Positions 34,254 through 46,610 of a stretch of DNA of 64,000 nt are shown one piece after another; the stretch's first letter is position 1, and each line of letters starts with the position of its first letter. Below the pieces are notes generated by a model. That model was not told the origin of the DNA, ran no database searches, and saw only the letters and a list, made by a program, of their open reading frames with translations. This DNA is from Cunninghamia lanceolata (Eukaryota > Streptophyta > Pinopsida > Cupressales > Cupressaceae), in the NCBI GenBank assembly GCA_027924645.1, contig BSBN01001687.1, forward strand, positions 3,038,001-3,102,000. Reading direction: 5' to 3'. The position numbers and the translations under genes were made by a program.

Positions 34254-34960
34254 AAGAAAATTAGCTAATAACTAGACTCCTCATTGCCCAAGATTTGATA
34301 AATGGCAAGGAAACACGGATCCCCATAAACTTGCAAATTAAGGCATGATTTGCTAGTTAAGTCACCTCCTGCTCTACAAATTCTGGCTGAATCACCAAAA
34401 TTGGCCTTTCTTGGCTCCTCTCTAGGCATCCATTCACCTTGGAAACACGAGGGCCACCGAACAAAGCTACACGCTCTCCATTCAAATCTTGAGATGAATT
34501 GGATGAAGAGGGATCCTCCCTACTAAGAGCCTCCCGAAAAGACACCCGAGGTCTATCAAGCGGACTCGTGCCAAACCCCATGGCTCTGAGGCCACAAAAT
34601 CCAAACCCTAGCCTAAGAGGGAAGATCACTAAGGCTGACCCACGAACCAGAGAACAAAAACCACCACAAAGAAAGATTGTTGACATAAAGCAGTGGCACC
34701 ACACCATAGTATCTTGCCTCCTTGAACCCCCAAACAACACACACAACCCCAAAAGATCTCCCCGAAAACATAAAACACCCCGTCAAATCTTTGCCAAACC
34801 ATAGTAACTCCGTACAACACTCCAGAAGACCCTCAACACACACAAAACAAAGGAAAGAGGTCACAACTAGGGTAGTGCTCAAGCATGCCCTAGCTTGCAC
34901 AAGCGAACCCCACGTGACACCATCTGCATGGCCTTTCAACCAAGTTTTTGTTCAATCAAA
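34254..34960 (-). pseudogene. 5' fragment of an L1-type LINE ORF1 (DUF4283-like)
   Basis: On the minus strand a likely ATG at 34581 gives MGFGTSPLDRPRVSFREALS, then ERPILVIQPEFVEQEV, a TAA at 34357-34359, and LANHALICKFMGIRVSLPF with IKSWA to about 34260. A Pro-rich head with (S)FREAL followed by ALICKFMG is the usual N-terminus of the DUF4283 RNA-binding region of plant L1 ORF1. The part upstream of the ATG (34582-34960) is GC-rich compared with its surroundings, as in LINE 5' UTRs. The rest of ORF1 and ORF2 is absent at the left. A host DUF4283 protein fragment is an alternative. Confidence 0.55.
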
Positions 34961-35950
34961 CTCTTTTAGTAGTCATCCTTGGTTACCATAAATAAATGGT
35001 CATTCAAAAAAGATATTTTTATTTTTTAAATCAACTAAAATAAATTTACACTACAAAAAAATATGTTTCTAATAAATTTTGTGGCATAACTGTAAATAAA
35101 TGAAGCACAGAAGAGTAGAAGTATAAAAAACTAATTTAGGGGATAAATGGCTAGGTATTGAATGACTAAACATATTAAAATTAAAAAAAAACAAATAAAT
35201 GGCTAGTTATTTTAAGACAGGTGGTAAGCAATTGTTACATCACAACACCAAAATTCATATAGCATGACACGTTTCATTTATAATGCCTCCATTTAAACAT
35301 TTCTAATATTAAGCTAATTCTTTGTAACAAAGAAGGTTTGAAATGACTAATCTATCCATATTTTTATTTTTCTTTATAAATATTTATAATTGTTTCATTT
35401 ACACCCAAGTTTTTGTAATTGTTCTTTACAACTATTATTATGCTCGTGGGCTCATCAATTCCATGATTATAGCCCACTGAGGAGGCAATGGTTCACCCAC
35501 TGATTAGCATGGCCTGCAAAGCCCAACATAAGAGCAAATTTTTTATTCTCATGAAAATCTAGTGTCTCATAATTATTTTCATTGTGACAATTTTACAAAG
35601 GGATATCTCCCTATTTTTAGAAGGAATTAGATATTTCTTTCACTAGACTCTTAATTTGTAGGAGAGGTATTCTTGGTGACGACCTTAATGTATTTATTGA
35701 GTGGTTTTGTGGAAACATTTAAAGATTTGAAGGAGAAAGTGTATTACTTCCCATTCATGCTCTACTCTGAGATTTTTGCTTACTGTGCAAAGACACCTAG
35801 TCATCACTTGGGTCTACACTAAGAAAGGAATGAAAATAGAAATTATCCCTATGACGAAGCTCGTCCCTTTGGAAACAGTAGGTACACTATAATTTTCATT
35901 CTCATCATCCATCAAATCTATTGTTTGATTTGTAAATACAATTTCCCTAG

Positions 35951-35952
<2 letters not shown>
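34961..35952. other. AT-rich intergenic DNA, nothing recognised
   Basis: Both strands are full of stops, with only short frames and no repeat or family motif visible. Confidence 0.5.

Positions 35953-36007
<55 letters not shown>
35953..36007. repeat. (AT)n microsatellite, about 27 units
   Basis: An uninterrupted AT dinucleotide tract lies 9 bp from the left target duplication of the SINE. Confidence 0.98.
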
Positions 36008-36010
<3 letters not shown>

Positions 36011-36027
36011 ACTAGCAGATGGTCAAG

Positions 36028-36433
36028 TCGAGTGGGTGTGGTCTAGTGGTTAAGGCCACTTGGTCATTATTATGGAGACAAAGGTTGAAATCCCCCCAAA
36101 GACATATTGGCTTCTAAATGGTTGTGGTTCTATGTAGGTGACTCTTGGCACTCCATGGTTCTTATGTGGAGTGTGCTTGAATTCTTGTGTATCTTGGTCT
36201 CCCGTAGCTCGACAAGTCGTGGCAGTAGTGGTATACAGTGAGAGATTCACCAGTGACGATTCACGCTACAAGAAGAATGATTACAGTGGTGGCAGACTTA
36301 GCAGAGCTGCATCATTGGCAATCTGCGCTACAGTGGCAATGGTAGTTTGATGGAGAGGAGGTCCCCCTTATGACCTCTGCTGGAGTGTGACTAGCCTAAA
36401 AATTCCCACACTTACCGAACAAAAAAAACCTAC
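36028..36433 (+). mobile_element. tRNA-derived SINE (about 406 bp) with 12-bp target duplication
   Basis: Flanking copies of CAGATGGTCAAG (36016-36027 and 36434-36445) are identical. The 5' part has a pol III A-box-like segment (TGTGGTCTAGTGGTTAAGG, 36037-36055). A B-box-like segment GGTTGAAATCC (36083-36093) has two mismatches to GGTTCGAATCC at normal spacing. The 3' end has an A-rich tail (AACAAAAAAAACC). This structure is that of a tRNA-derived SINE mobilised by a LINE. An open frame of 70 codons inside it is incidental. Confidence 0.85.
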
Positions 36434-36445
36434 CAGATGGTCAAG

Positions 36446-38260
36446 GATCATCCCTTCCCATATTAGAGACACAAAATTTAACTTTCAGCTCAATGGAATA
36501 TGAAACTCCAATGACCAAATTAGTTTTTTCAATGTGATTTAAATAATTTTTTAGCTTTTTTTACATTAGTTTGGATTTTGATAGAAATTTTTTAAAATTG
36601 AAAAAGATTAACATGTACATGAAAAAGCTTTAAAATTTTTTTACTTAAACATTACACACTTCAATGGTCAAAGAGTCAATAGCAATTTTACACCTCATCC
36701 CCACCAAAAAGTGATAAATAGTTGTCCTATTTTTATTGGCCAAATTTTACTTTTGACCATTTGAAATCAGGTAATGTTTAAGAATAGACCTAAATTTATG
36801 AACTAACCATGGAGATAATAGCTTTGTTCATAATCTATTAGTTTATGCTATGTAATTATTTGAGAAAAAATAATCCATATATGGTAGGAGGTGAAGACGA
36901 ATACACCACTAGATAGTTCAAATTCTATGGGAGATAGTTTATTACTAACACTAGCACTTTGCTTTCATTCTCTCTTAAAATGAATTGTCATCATTAGCAC
37001 TTTACTTTCATTTTCTCTTGAAATGAATTATTATCAATCTTGTAGGCAAATTCCCTTATCCTTTAAAAGTTTTTCTATAATTAATATATTAGAATGGGCT
37101 TAAATCTTCCTTTTTCTTAAAAGAAATCTAATAGAAAAATTGAATTGAATTGTCTGACATTTTTTGAGAAGAGATTAAATAGCCCATATTCAAATTTTAA
37201 ATATACTTCTTTTCATGTATGTGATGCTTTGATTTCTTTCTAATTGTCATCTCATCTCCTTCTAAATGTATGTAACTCTTGGTACTTAATTTCAAACCTC
37301 ATATTTATAGATTTGTATTAGTGGGAAACATCTATTTCATGTTTATAGCAAAGCTTCCTTAAGAAATTAAAAATGGTAGTAAATTAAAAATTAATAATAA
37401 TTGTATAAAATGAATGTTGGCCTATTGTCTTCTACTAGTAGTGGTGCTAAGATTTGAAGGATTTAGATTTTTTTTACAATGACGTGGTTATAACATGAAG
37501 TTGTTTAGCTACATCATACAAATTTTTTTAGGATTCAAATTATTTTTAGTCCTAAGCAACTAAAGATTCAATCATTTTTGGCATTTGATCACTTGCTTAG
37601 GAAATTTAAGGTTTTCATCCATAATGTTTTAGGGATTCATCAAATGGCCTCTAGGAATAATTGGTTTTGCACAAGATTGAGTCTAAGGAATTTCATAACT
37701 ATGTTTGTATACTCATATAATGAGATAAAAAAAATCTAGGGTCAATATATTTGAAACTCCACATGTTGACATATATCATACATGGGATTTGAAAATGATT
37801 GGAGTATGGTAAATATAGTTATATAAGTATATACAAGGGGTGTTCCTTTTACTTTATAGCTCATGGTGTACAAGTAAAAAGAAGGGTACTACTTTGAATG
37901 GAGGTGTTCAATTCAAGAAATGATAGGAAATATTTAGAAGCACATGGATAGATGTAGGTGTGCTTTGGACATGACATTTTACTAAATGTGCCCATGTTCA
38001 TTAAATCTTTACTATCATACAAAATCCATGCAAGGTTGCATCCCCTTGTTAATGTTTATAGTTTATGATTTGGGTTGTAATTTTATTTATAGTTCTTACC
38101 ACTTTGTATACTGGTAAAAATAAGGGTTTTAAGGTAAATCATGGGTCTAAAGGATAAAAGAGTTGGTGATAAATTTAAAGATTAAGGAAGACTATTTAGA
38201 AGCCATGAATGCAACTATATTTTGGACATGTTTTAATAACTAAGGCCTTTTTGCGCATCA
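36446..38260. other. AT-rich intergenic DNA with a 43-bp tandem duplication
   Basis: No gene is seen. A two-copy 43-bp tandem repeat lies at 36951-36993 and 36994-37036 (CTAGCACTTTGCTTTC... and TTAGCACTTTACTTTC...), differing at about six sites. Confidence 0.6.
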
Positions 38261-39018
38261 TGTTGGGAAAGGTATGTTGTACACCTTGCATAACCTTGCA
38301 TAATACATATAATGTAAAATGTAATATCTAATTGTGGTGCATCCTAGAGATGAGAACATCACAATGGGTTGGGCATTCTTGGGGCCACTTGCAAGTTGTA
38401 TGTAACATTGGGAAAAATATTTAATGCGGGTTGCACATTGGGAAAATATTTAATATTGGGAAAACTTAGTACCAAAAAGTAAATGAGGGGGACATGGTTT
38501 AGTCATCTCATGGTATTTGAGGGAGGTGGTTATGTAATACCACTTAGTGGTTTTATGCAAGCTTATTTCTATAAAAGCAAGCACATTCAAGTAGTTGTTG
38601 AGGTTGGTTGTTTTGATTGTCATTTAGATTGAGCTTCTCTTGTAGGTTGCATATGTGAGGAGACGAAGGATGGATTGGGATGTGTGGTTACATGATTCTC
38701 ATTTGCTTGTTCACATGGAGTGCAATTAGGGAGCTTGATGATTCAGAAGTATTCATGGAGTCTATGTATTCTAATCTTTGTTCATGAGATAATACAATGG
38801 GTGTGGATGTTTTTGGAGGTTGGGTTTTTCCCTCATGGAGGGTTTTCCTAGGGCACATCTTGTGTCATCTTGATGGTATGTTTGTCTATTATTTTCCATT
38901 GTGGATTTTGAATACTTGTTTGTATATTTCACCATATCTGTTGTTATTGTAAAAATTTCAAATAGGACTAGATCATATTGGAAAGGTTTGTAGATAGGAA
39001 TTGTGGTTATGGTTCTAT
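38261..39018 (+). repeat. Copia (Tnt1/Tork-like) LTR remnant
   Basis: It starts TGTTGGGAAAGG, like the Copia 1 LTR (TGTTGGGAAATAAGG). It has a TATA-like CTATAAAAGC at about 38570. It shares with Copia 1 the ordered 3' block GATAATACAATG, GGGTTTTTCCCTC, GGTTTTCC and CATCTTGTGTC at 38790-38870. The end is followed by TTGGATTCAA, a decayed match to TTGGTATCAA of a Met-tRNA PBS. The rest of the element is missing apart from leader-like sequence. Confidence 0.6.
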
Positions 39019-39848
39019 AATTGGATTCAAATATTCCACATATTCAAGAATAGAGAAATTTGAAACCAACAATCTCAAGGTAGAGGTTGTAGTTGAATGA
39101 CCAACTATAAAATGATGGCTTAGTTATTTATGGGAGCCTTATTTATGGTTGGTTATGCTTGTCGAAGAACTACATGGGAGTTTTATGTTTGGCGTGGTTC
39201 TTGTTTATGGAGTTAGTTAAGGGATTGGAGGGACATTCTACTACATAATTTCAATTTACTATTGGAAAGATGTGTAAAAGGTTTAGTAACTTGTAGCATA
39301 AATGTATGAAGGGATCATATATCCATTCCATGGATTGTGATACCAGTTTGGGATTTTCTCATGGATGTTCTCCTAGTTGTAGGATATTAGCATTGTCATA
39401 TTTCATCTTTGCAAGTTCTAAAAAGTTCATATAGGATTGCATCTTGTTTGAAAGGTCTATAGATTATAATTATAGCAAAAACTCTATAATTGGAGTCAAA
39501 GATTCCACATATTCAAGAATGGAAGAATCTAAAACCAATTAAGGGAGAGGTTGTTGTTGAAAGACCAACTAGAAAAAGATGGTTCAATTATTTATGGTAC
39601 CCTTATGTATGGTTGGCTAGAGAATTACATGGTAGTTTGTGTTTGTAGTGGTGGTTGTTTATAGAGTTAATCAAGGGCTTGGAGGGGCATTCTACCACAT
39701 AGTTTTAGATTACTATCGGAAAGATGTGCAAAAGGTCTAGTCATTTACAACACAAGTGTATCAAGGGATCAAATTCATTCAATAGATTGTGAAACCAATT
39801 TGAGGTTTGTTGATAGATGTTCTCACAATTACAGGATATCGATGCCAC
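38950..39848 (+). repeat. Diverged tandem duplication, unit about 470 bp, spanning LTR end and leader
   Basis: Copy 1 (about 38950-39397) and copy 2 (about 39428-39848) share ordered blocks. Examples are CTATAATTGGA(T/G)TCAAA, ATTCCACATATTCAAGAAT, GAAAGATGTG(T/C)AAAAGGT and GGATAT at the ends. Overall identity looks near 80%. No open frame survives. The PBS-like word is clearer in copy 2 (TTGGAGTCAAAG). Confidence 0.75.
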
Positions 39849-42080
39849 CTTTATTTAATTTCCTTATAGGTTATGTTCTTTTCCTTGTGGAAGCTTCTCC
39901 TATGATCAACAACTCATTTTTAATGAATTGGCCCTTGTATGTTTTTTATCCTTTGAATGTGTTGATTTGAATTTTGAGAAATTAATTAATATAGTAGTTG
40001 ATAATAGATAATAGTCTATTGAGAAGCATTAACATTTCAAATTGAAATTTTTAATTGAGAAAGATGATAAAAATGCATACTTATTAGTTTTGTATGAGCA
40101 AGCATTGTTGCATCTTTTTCTTGTAATTTGAAACTATCTTGGGACACATAAAATATTTATTTTTGAGATGGTGATCTGGGGATTAGACTTAATTGAAGAA
40201 GGAATTGCCTTAGCCTTGACAAAATAAAAGCTCAAGAATCTGCTCTACTTCCTAAAAAGATGGTTTGACCTACCTAGTTAGGTGGAGACTTAAAAGCATT
40301 CTTCTCCTAAAGCACATGTGACTTGAAATAGGCTATAATTGTTGAACATGCTATCTTTGAAGTACTAGAGGATCCCATGGGATCAAAGTACCATTGATTC
40401 TTTCATTATCTAGCTACCTCTTGATACAAGTTACTCATGTCTAACAATGTATTGTAACAACATTGCCACTAGGATATATAGTAGTTGGACTAATGATTCA
40501 CAAAGGTTTTAGCACAAAATGGAGGAACTTGAGATCTGTTAATTACAAAAGTTTGATTCTTGAGTAGATATAGTACGTCTTTGAGGATCTAATGGCTTTG
40601 TGGTGATTTAACTCATAATCACCTTTTGGAAAAGTTTAAAATATAAATTTCAAGAAATATATAAAATATATGTTTATGTTCTTCATAGTGTAGTAGTTTT
40701 AAATAAGTACCAAAATTTTCATGTCTTTTGTTGGAAGCTATGTTGAGCGATTATTGCCTTGTCTCTTTGACATTGAGATTAATATAACATGCCAAAATTT
40801 TTGATCTCAAATTGTCCTTTGTAAGGTAAGAAAGCTTTATGGAGATAATCTCAATACTAGGTATCTCCCTACATAGTATGATGGACTCTTGTTCATTATT
40901 GCCAAAACATAAGACAAGTAATTACTAATTTATTTTGTGTGGTGATTTATAATGTCATCACTACTTGTCCATATTTGTTCTTTCTTCGTTTGAGGATTAT
41001 GTTAAAGTTTGGAAGGCATGCCCCATGTAGATAAACATTTTATATTGTCCAATTTTAGGTGTTGGGATGTTGGAATTAGCCAATCTCAATTGCTTGTAAA
41101 ATGTAAAGCTAGTGCATCTTAGGAATGAGCCTTTAGATGCCTTTACATTTTCTCTTTTATCTTTTAAGAGTTCAAAGAAAATTAAAACTTCAAAAACATC
41201 TAAAATCATTCCTATCACTTGGTCTATTTGAACACTTGGAAGACCAAGGTTGAAAAATCAAGTGGATAGAAAAGCCTCTTTAGATGTAATTGATAGTTTT
41301 GTAATATTACATTCATGCTTTTGGAAATGAATAGTTTTTGAAAACATGAATGAGATTTAAGATTCATATTTGTATAGACCCATGCTTGTTTGGTATACCC
41401 AAATCAAAGGTTGTAGATTTGAATCTTAAGCTTTTCCAATACTTATTGTTTTTTTCTTCAAAAAGTGTACAAATATGTGCACATTTTATATATTTGTCTA
41501 GTGCTTTAAGCAATTTGTGTATGAAAACTAAGATATCCTAAAACATTGTATGCTTTTTGGGAACCTTTTTGATTTCATATTTGGTTGAAAGATTATTTGT
41601 GTTATATAATAGTTATTACCTCATTTTGTACTATTTGATTGATGACTGATTAGCAAAATGAATTTCATTTTTTCTTGCAAAAATGGTAGATTTTAAAAAA
41701 GTAGAAGCTATACATAGAACTATCCATTTGATCTACTAAGTATGTTCCTTGTAATATTTATTTTTTCTACTTGCTTTATAACATAAAAATATAATTTTAT
41801 TTGGAATAACAAAGATATAAAATATGTTTTATGGGGAATAAGAGAACAAGAGAGATATGACAAGAGTTGTCTAAAGAATTGGTGTTGATGAGTGTGACAT
41901 CCATCAAATATTTTTCTTCATTATGAACATTCAACCTCTTATAAGTTATTTTAAGGCTTTTTATTCCAATTATCAATACATTCTTAAAAGATAATATACA
42001 CATGAATTATTCAATTTTTCATTTATCAAAGAAAATACCTACACTCCACATTAAAGAATAATTTCTAATGTGTTCAATCT
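39849..42080. other. AT-rich DNA, no gene recognised
   Basis: Only short frames with no domain resemblance are seen on both strands. No repeat structure was evident by eye. Confidence 0.5.
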
Positions 42081-42350
42081 AGAAATTTTGTAGAAGCTTC
42101 AACAGATTCCTGGGGTATCTCTCTTGCCAAGGAGTTGGATATTCTTTAGCTAGAGATATAAGGTGACTCATTAAACATTGTGAACTCTCTACTTTAGCAT
42201 CAAACCCCTAATTGGCTCATAGGTTAGCTCATTGGAGATTCCCCTGAATTAGTTAAGAGTTTTTCTACCCTTAGTATCCATCACATTTTAAGGGAGAGAA
42301 ATTTAGTTGTTGATTGTTTTGTAAATTGGGGGGGTGTGTAACAAGGGTCA
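42081..42350 (+). pseudogene. LINE-type RNase H (RVT_3-like) relic
   Basis: Allowing stops, the plus strand reads SWGISLAKELDIL, then GDSLNIVNSLL, LIGDSPELVKSF and IHHILRERNLVVDCFVNWG. The order GDS...(I)N, W..LI.DS and H.LRE.N..AD..AN.G is that of the RNase H domain at the end of plant L1-type ORF2. At least three in-frame stops are present. Only about 85 residues remain. A host RNase H-like pseudogene is an alternative. Confidence 0.5.
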
Positions 42351-42639
42351 TCACAATTGGATTGGGAATCATGGATTACCATGCTAGGTGTTTACACTCC
42401 TTAACAATGATTTTGCAAGTAAATCATGTTGATTTGATTATCCCCTTCTTGTAATTATGAATCCGGCCTTCATAATTTTTTGTGGGGTTAGCCCTTTGAA
42501 ACTTGAAAAGCTTCTTAAATCTTTGACTTTCCCAAGGCTTAAGATTATCATTATACATTGTTATTGTAGAAAGGGTCCCATGGATAAGAAAAATATATAA
42601 AAAAATTAAATATACTTGACAATGATAGCCATTTGTTTA

Positions 42640-44345
42640 TATGGGGGGCAACCAAAATAGGGTGGAGCCCTTATAATGTGATTTGGTTAAGAAAGAGCAA
42701 AGAATTTAGAGAATTCTTTAGAAAGGTGGGTTGACAACTTATATGGAGAGAATCAATGGCTTTCACCCCACTTTGTTAGTTGATTTTTCTAACAATTAGA
42801 ACTTGAGGGTGGTCAGAGTGAGAGGGTTTGAGTTGGAAATAATAGAGGATCTCATAGCCCATGTTTCTAGTTTGTTGACTAAAGGAAGCAAACCCTATAA
42901 AGATTTCAAGAATAGGGAGGAATTTGTTAACGTCTTCTTAAAGGAGGGAGAAGTTATCAAAAGAGCCCAATTGGGCTACGCGAGATCCTCTTTTCCATAA
43001 CCATGTAATGGGGTGGAATTATAGGTTATGCCTCACATCACATTGGAAGGCCACTTTCAAGTGATTTACATGTACCATTTTTTCTTTGCTCAACCACTTT
43101 TGACATAGACATCTAGTGAGTTTCCATTTCTTTCTCTTGTCCTCTTTGGAAATCAAGTGTTAGGGGTTCCTCTCCATGAGTCACTCATCTTCTTGATCAT
43201 CAAACATAACTTGGCCCTTAAGCCTCAATCCGTTGTTGTTGGGGGTAACATTTTTCCTAGCTACTCCTCTCTTGCTAAATCTTGCAAGCTCAAATATCCC
43301 CCCCTTCCCATCACTTAATTAAGAATAAATACTCATCCCCCTCCCTTGTTTTCTGCACTTCCTCTTCATCAGATACTGACTACTAGGACAATGACAGCTC
43401 TATCAATGGGTTGAGCTCTGACTTATTAGGTAGAAGGATTCATAAGGGTGTTGGAGATAACTGTAAGATAAATTCCCCTCATAATTTTGTGCTAGGGGAC
43501 ACCTCATCAACTACTAGTAATCCCTAGGGTGGGGATAAGAGAAACACAAAAGGAAAAGGAAAAATGAATGAGGATGAGGATTTTAATGTTGAGGAAGAAA
43601 GTCTTCGGGTTGAAGGGATCTACCCTGGAGCCTCTAGCTAGTAGGATTGTAGGTCTTGTCCCTCTTCTTCTTTAGAAGACATAGTCTCACTGAATGATCT
43701 ATTAGCTAACAAAAGCAACCAAATTCATAAAGAGGTGGACATTCATCATAAGGTCTTAAAATGGTTCTTTCTTGAATTTAATCGAAACAAGCTAAAGAAC
43801 ACCCTAATGGATGAGTGGAATACCAAAGAGGAGGTGGCCAATCTAAAGGATGAGGTTACCAAAAAGGATGAAAGAGCTGAGAAGTTGGAGCCAAACTTGT
43901 CAAAGGTTAAAATAAATCTTTACAAGGTGGTTAGCTTTAGTAAGTCCACCATCAATAATTTAGTCAAAAATGTCAAAGCTCTACAAAAAAAGTTCAAGTC
44001 CATCATGAGAAAGAACATACTAGACTTGGTGCATGTACTCGTGGCAATAAAACCAAATTAGGAAAGAACATGGAACTAGTAAATACTATTTCTTCTTAAA
44101 AGTATCTAAAATCCCTCTAGGATGAATGGGAGGTTTCCCTAGATCTTAATGATATGTGATCTTTCTAAACTTTTTCTTGCTCTTGCTTTGGGTGCCCTAT
44201 TCAGGGTTGTTTTCCCTTTCTTTCCTTCTGCTATTGGGTTTACACTCTATTGTAACTATGTTGTTGTGTTGCTATTATTGTGTTGTTACATGACCATTTT
44301 GTTGCTGGTTTAGTTTTGTAAAAGGGTTGGGGACCTTTGAAAAAC
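42640..44345 (+). pseudogene. Decayed protein of unknown family with coiled-coil C-terminus, probably repeat-derived
   Basis: I do not recognise the family. A coding-like stretch runs from about 42740. NLRVVRVRGFELEIIEDLIA and REEFVNVFLKEGEVI are followed by a TAA at about 43000. The same frame continues with MPHITLEGHFQVIYMYHFFF and a Phe/Leu-rich part to about 43310. A second open part (43735-44061) is Lys/Glu-rich with heptad-like spacing (VANLKDEVTKKDERAEKLE), suggesting a coiled coil. It is followed by a 3' region with GTAAAAGGGTTGGGGACC and CCTTTTTACCCTATATAAAAAA, which looks like a retrotransposon 3' end. Function is unknown. Confidence 0.4.
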
Positions 44346-44598
44346 CCCTTTTTACCCTATATAAAAAATATTATTCATATTTTTTAGTTACTGATCCTTT
44401 TAATAATTTTTAAATATTAGTCTTAAAGTTAAATGTGAGGTATATAATTGGAATAGTATATAGAAATGTACATGTTGATAGATTGGTAAGATTTACTATA
44501 TATAAAGAAACATTGAATATAAGTTTGAAGAGTACATCAAGAGGTCTACGAGAAAAAATATTGACATGTACAATAACATAAAAAAATGAAAATAAAAA

Positions 44599-45610
44599 TG
44601 TAGGCACCTAACATTCACCATTAGATCCTAACTAAATTATTATCATTAGTCCCCTATCCATTCCTACACTAATTAATTAAATCAACTATTTAATTAATTA
44701 GGTTATCCCTTTCCCATTGGCTAATTAAATAAATTTTCTTTAATTAGTCTAATCCTAACGTTGGTTAATTAAATTTAACTAAGCCAATGTCCTAACATTA
44801 GTTAGTTAAATAAATCATTTATTTGATTAACTAAGCTAAATCCACATCATCTATTTTCTCTAATTAAAAATTCTCATTCCTAAAATCTACATCATCAATC
44901 CTAAGTCAAAACTAATCTTCAATCCTAGCCATTCACTTAACCAATGTAATCTCTACCCTCAATTTCATAATGTGATTCTTGCACATGTGTAAGATTAATC
45001 ACATGTTATAACCACACATCCCTATGTTTCTCACACATGTGTGAGAAGTCCCACTTGTCATATTGATGCATCTTCATGTTTCTTCTCACACATGTGTGAG
45101 GGCTTGCACAAGGTTCCAGAAAGTACATTTTAATCATCATCCTCCATCTTTTCCTATAAAATCTTATCCATCTAAATCTTCTCAATCTAAACCCTCGTCA
45201 TGTGCATCAATCACCAAGTGACACTTGGTGGTTTCTCATGCACCCTAAACTCTCAACCAACCTCATCCATTGATCTTTCAAATTAGTCTCAACCATTGAT
45301 CCTCCTCATCAAAAATCTATAAATTGAACTTAACCTAAGTCATTTTTATAGCCAAGTGAAGAGCAAAGGCATACTGCATGTTTTAAGAGAAATCACATTC
45401 ATCTCTCATAAAAAAATCAAAGGAGCACACCAACACTAATCAAGGCTTGCATTTGAAGCATTTGTTTGAGTTTCATACTTGTATATATTACTTATTTGCT
45501 CTAATCTTGAGTTGAATTAAGATGTAAAATTAGGATCTTAGTATTGCTAGGTTTTTTATTGTTTTACATTTTAATATCTTAATTTTTTTTTAAAGTATAA
45601 TCACTATTCA
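44599..45610 (+). repeat. Gypsy LTR-like stretch related to the Gypsy A LTR
   Basis: It starts TGTAGGCACCTAAC, close to the Gypsy A LTR start (TGTAGACACCTAAAA). It shows the same layout of TTAATTAAAT-rich blocks in its first half, then a leader-like T-rich end. The right boundary and target duplication were not found, so it may be a solo or truncated LTR. Two identical 16-bp palindromes CTCACACATGTGTGAG lie at 45030-45045 and 45085-45100. Confidence 0.45.
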
Positions 45611-46610
45611 TCTAGGATCAATTACAATCAAAAGTAATATCTTGAATGACTGTATGGATTTCCTTCAATAGAAACACATTGTCATACCTCTACCTGTGTT
45701 AATAGAAAATAAGACATACCATGGTTGTGTCAAAATAATGTAATTAGGAAGTCAGTTCAATTAAAAAGTCACAATTAAAATACTTTCATCTTAGATGTTA
45801 ATATAATCTTGGTGTAGTTTTATCATTGTCCCTACAGTGTTCATGATGTCATGATGCCAAATTACTAATTTTAATGTCTTACAGTGGTCTTACATCAATC
45901 CATTAATTGTAATAATCATTGTTCCCATAATGTTCATGATGTCTTATTACCAAATAATTAATTTCAATGTCTTACAACAATCTTGTAACAACTCATGAAT
46001 TGTAATCTTAATTTTTTTTTCTTTTCTTCAATTGTGTCCATGTAATTATAACTGTATAAAAAATATTATTAATATGATGTTATGTTCACACAAATAACTA
46101 TGATATGATCTTCTATAAGGCATGGTCACAATATTCATGTGTTTTCATGTTGTTATAATAGATATTTCTTGGTCAACCTTTGTACATTGAGTGCTTGTAT
46201 TGTGCACAACACATTGAAATTGTATAAACGTGGATTATAATAATTTAATCAAACACTATACATTCTTATGCATTGAGAAGTGATCCAATGCATTCAATGA
46301 TGGTTATAACACAAAAAATATACAAGTTTATGATTTCTTTTAATTTATAATAATGATACACTTTTAATGTGGCTTATTAAATGACGTGTCCTTGAAAATT
46401 TATAGTCTTAATTGGAATGTGCATGCCTTAAAAAGAAATCATAAAAGTTAGCCAGTCTCATGGTTAATACTTATTGGCCCATTGTCAAGTATCTTTAGAA
46501 ATTACCATAAATGTTAATAAATTAAAATATTTTTGAGATTACTTCTTTCTTATAATATTATCAAAAAGTCTCTTAAATTATAACACCCATGAAATTTTTG
46601 AAAATTAATG
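45611..46610. other. AT-rich DNA, nothing recognised
   Basis: Stops are frequent on both strands, and there are no motifs or clear repeats. Confidence 0.5.

Noticed and set aside
34499..34991. Two plus-strand open frames of about 90-100 codons
   Set aside because: They lie opposite the LINE ORF1 fragment and its GC-rich 5' region, and have no family motif of their own.
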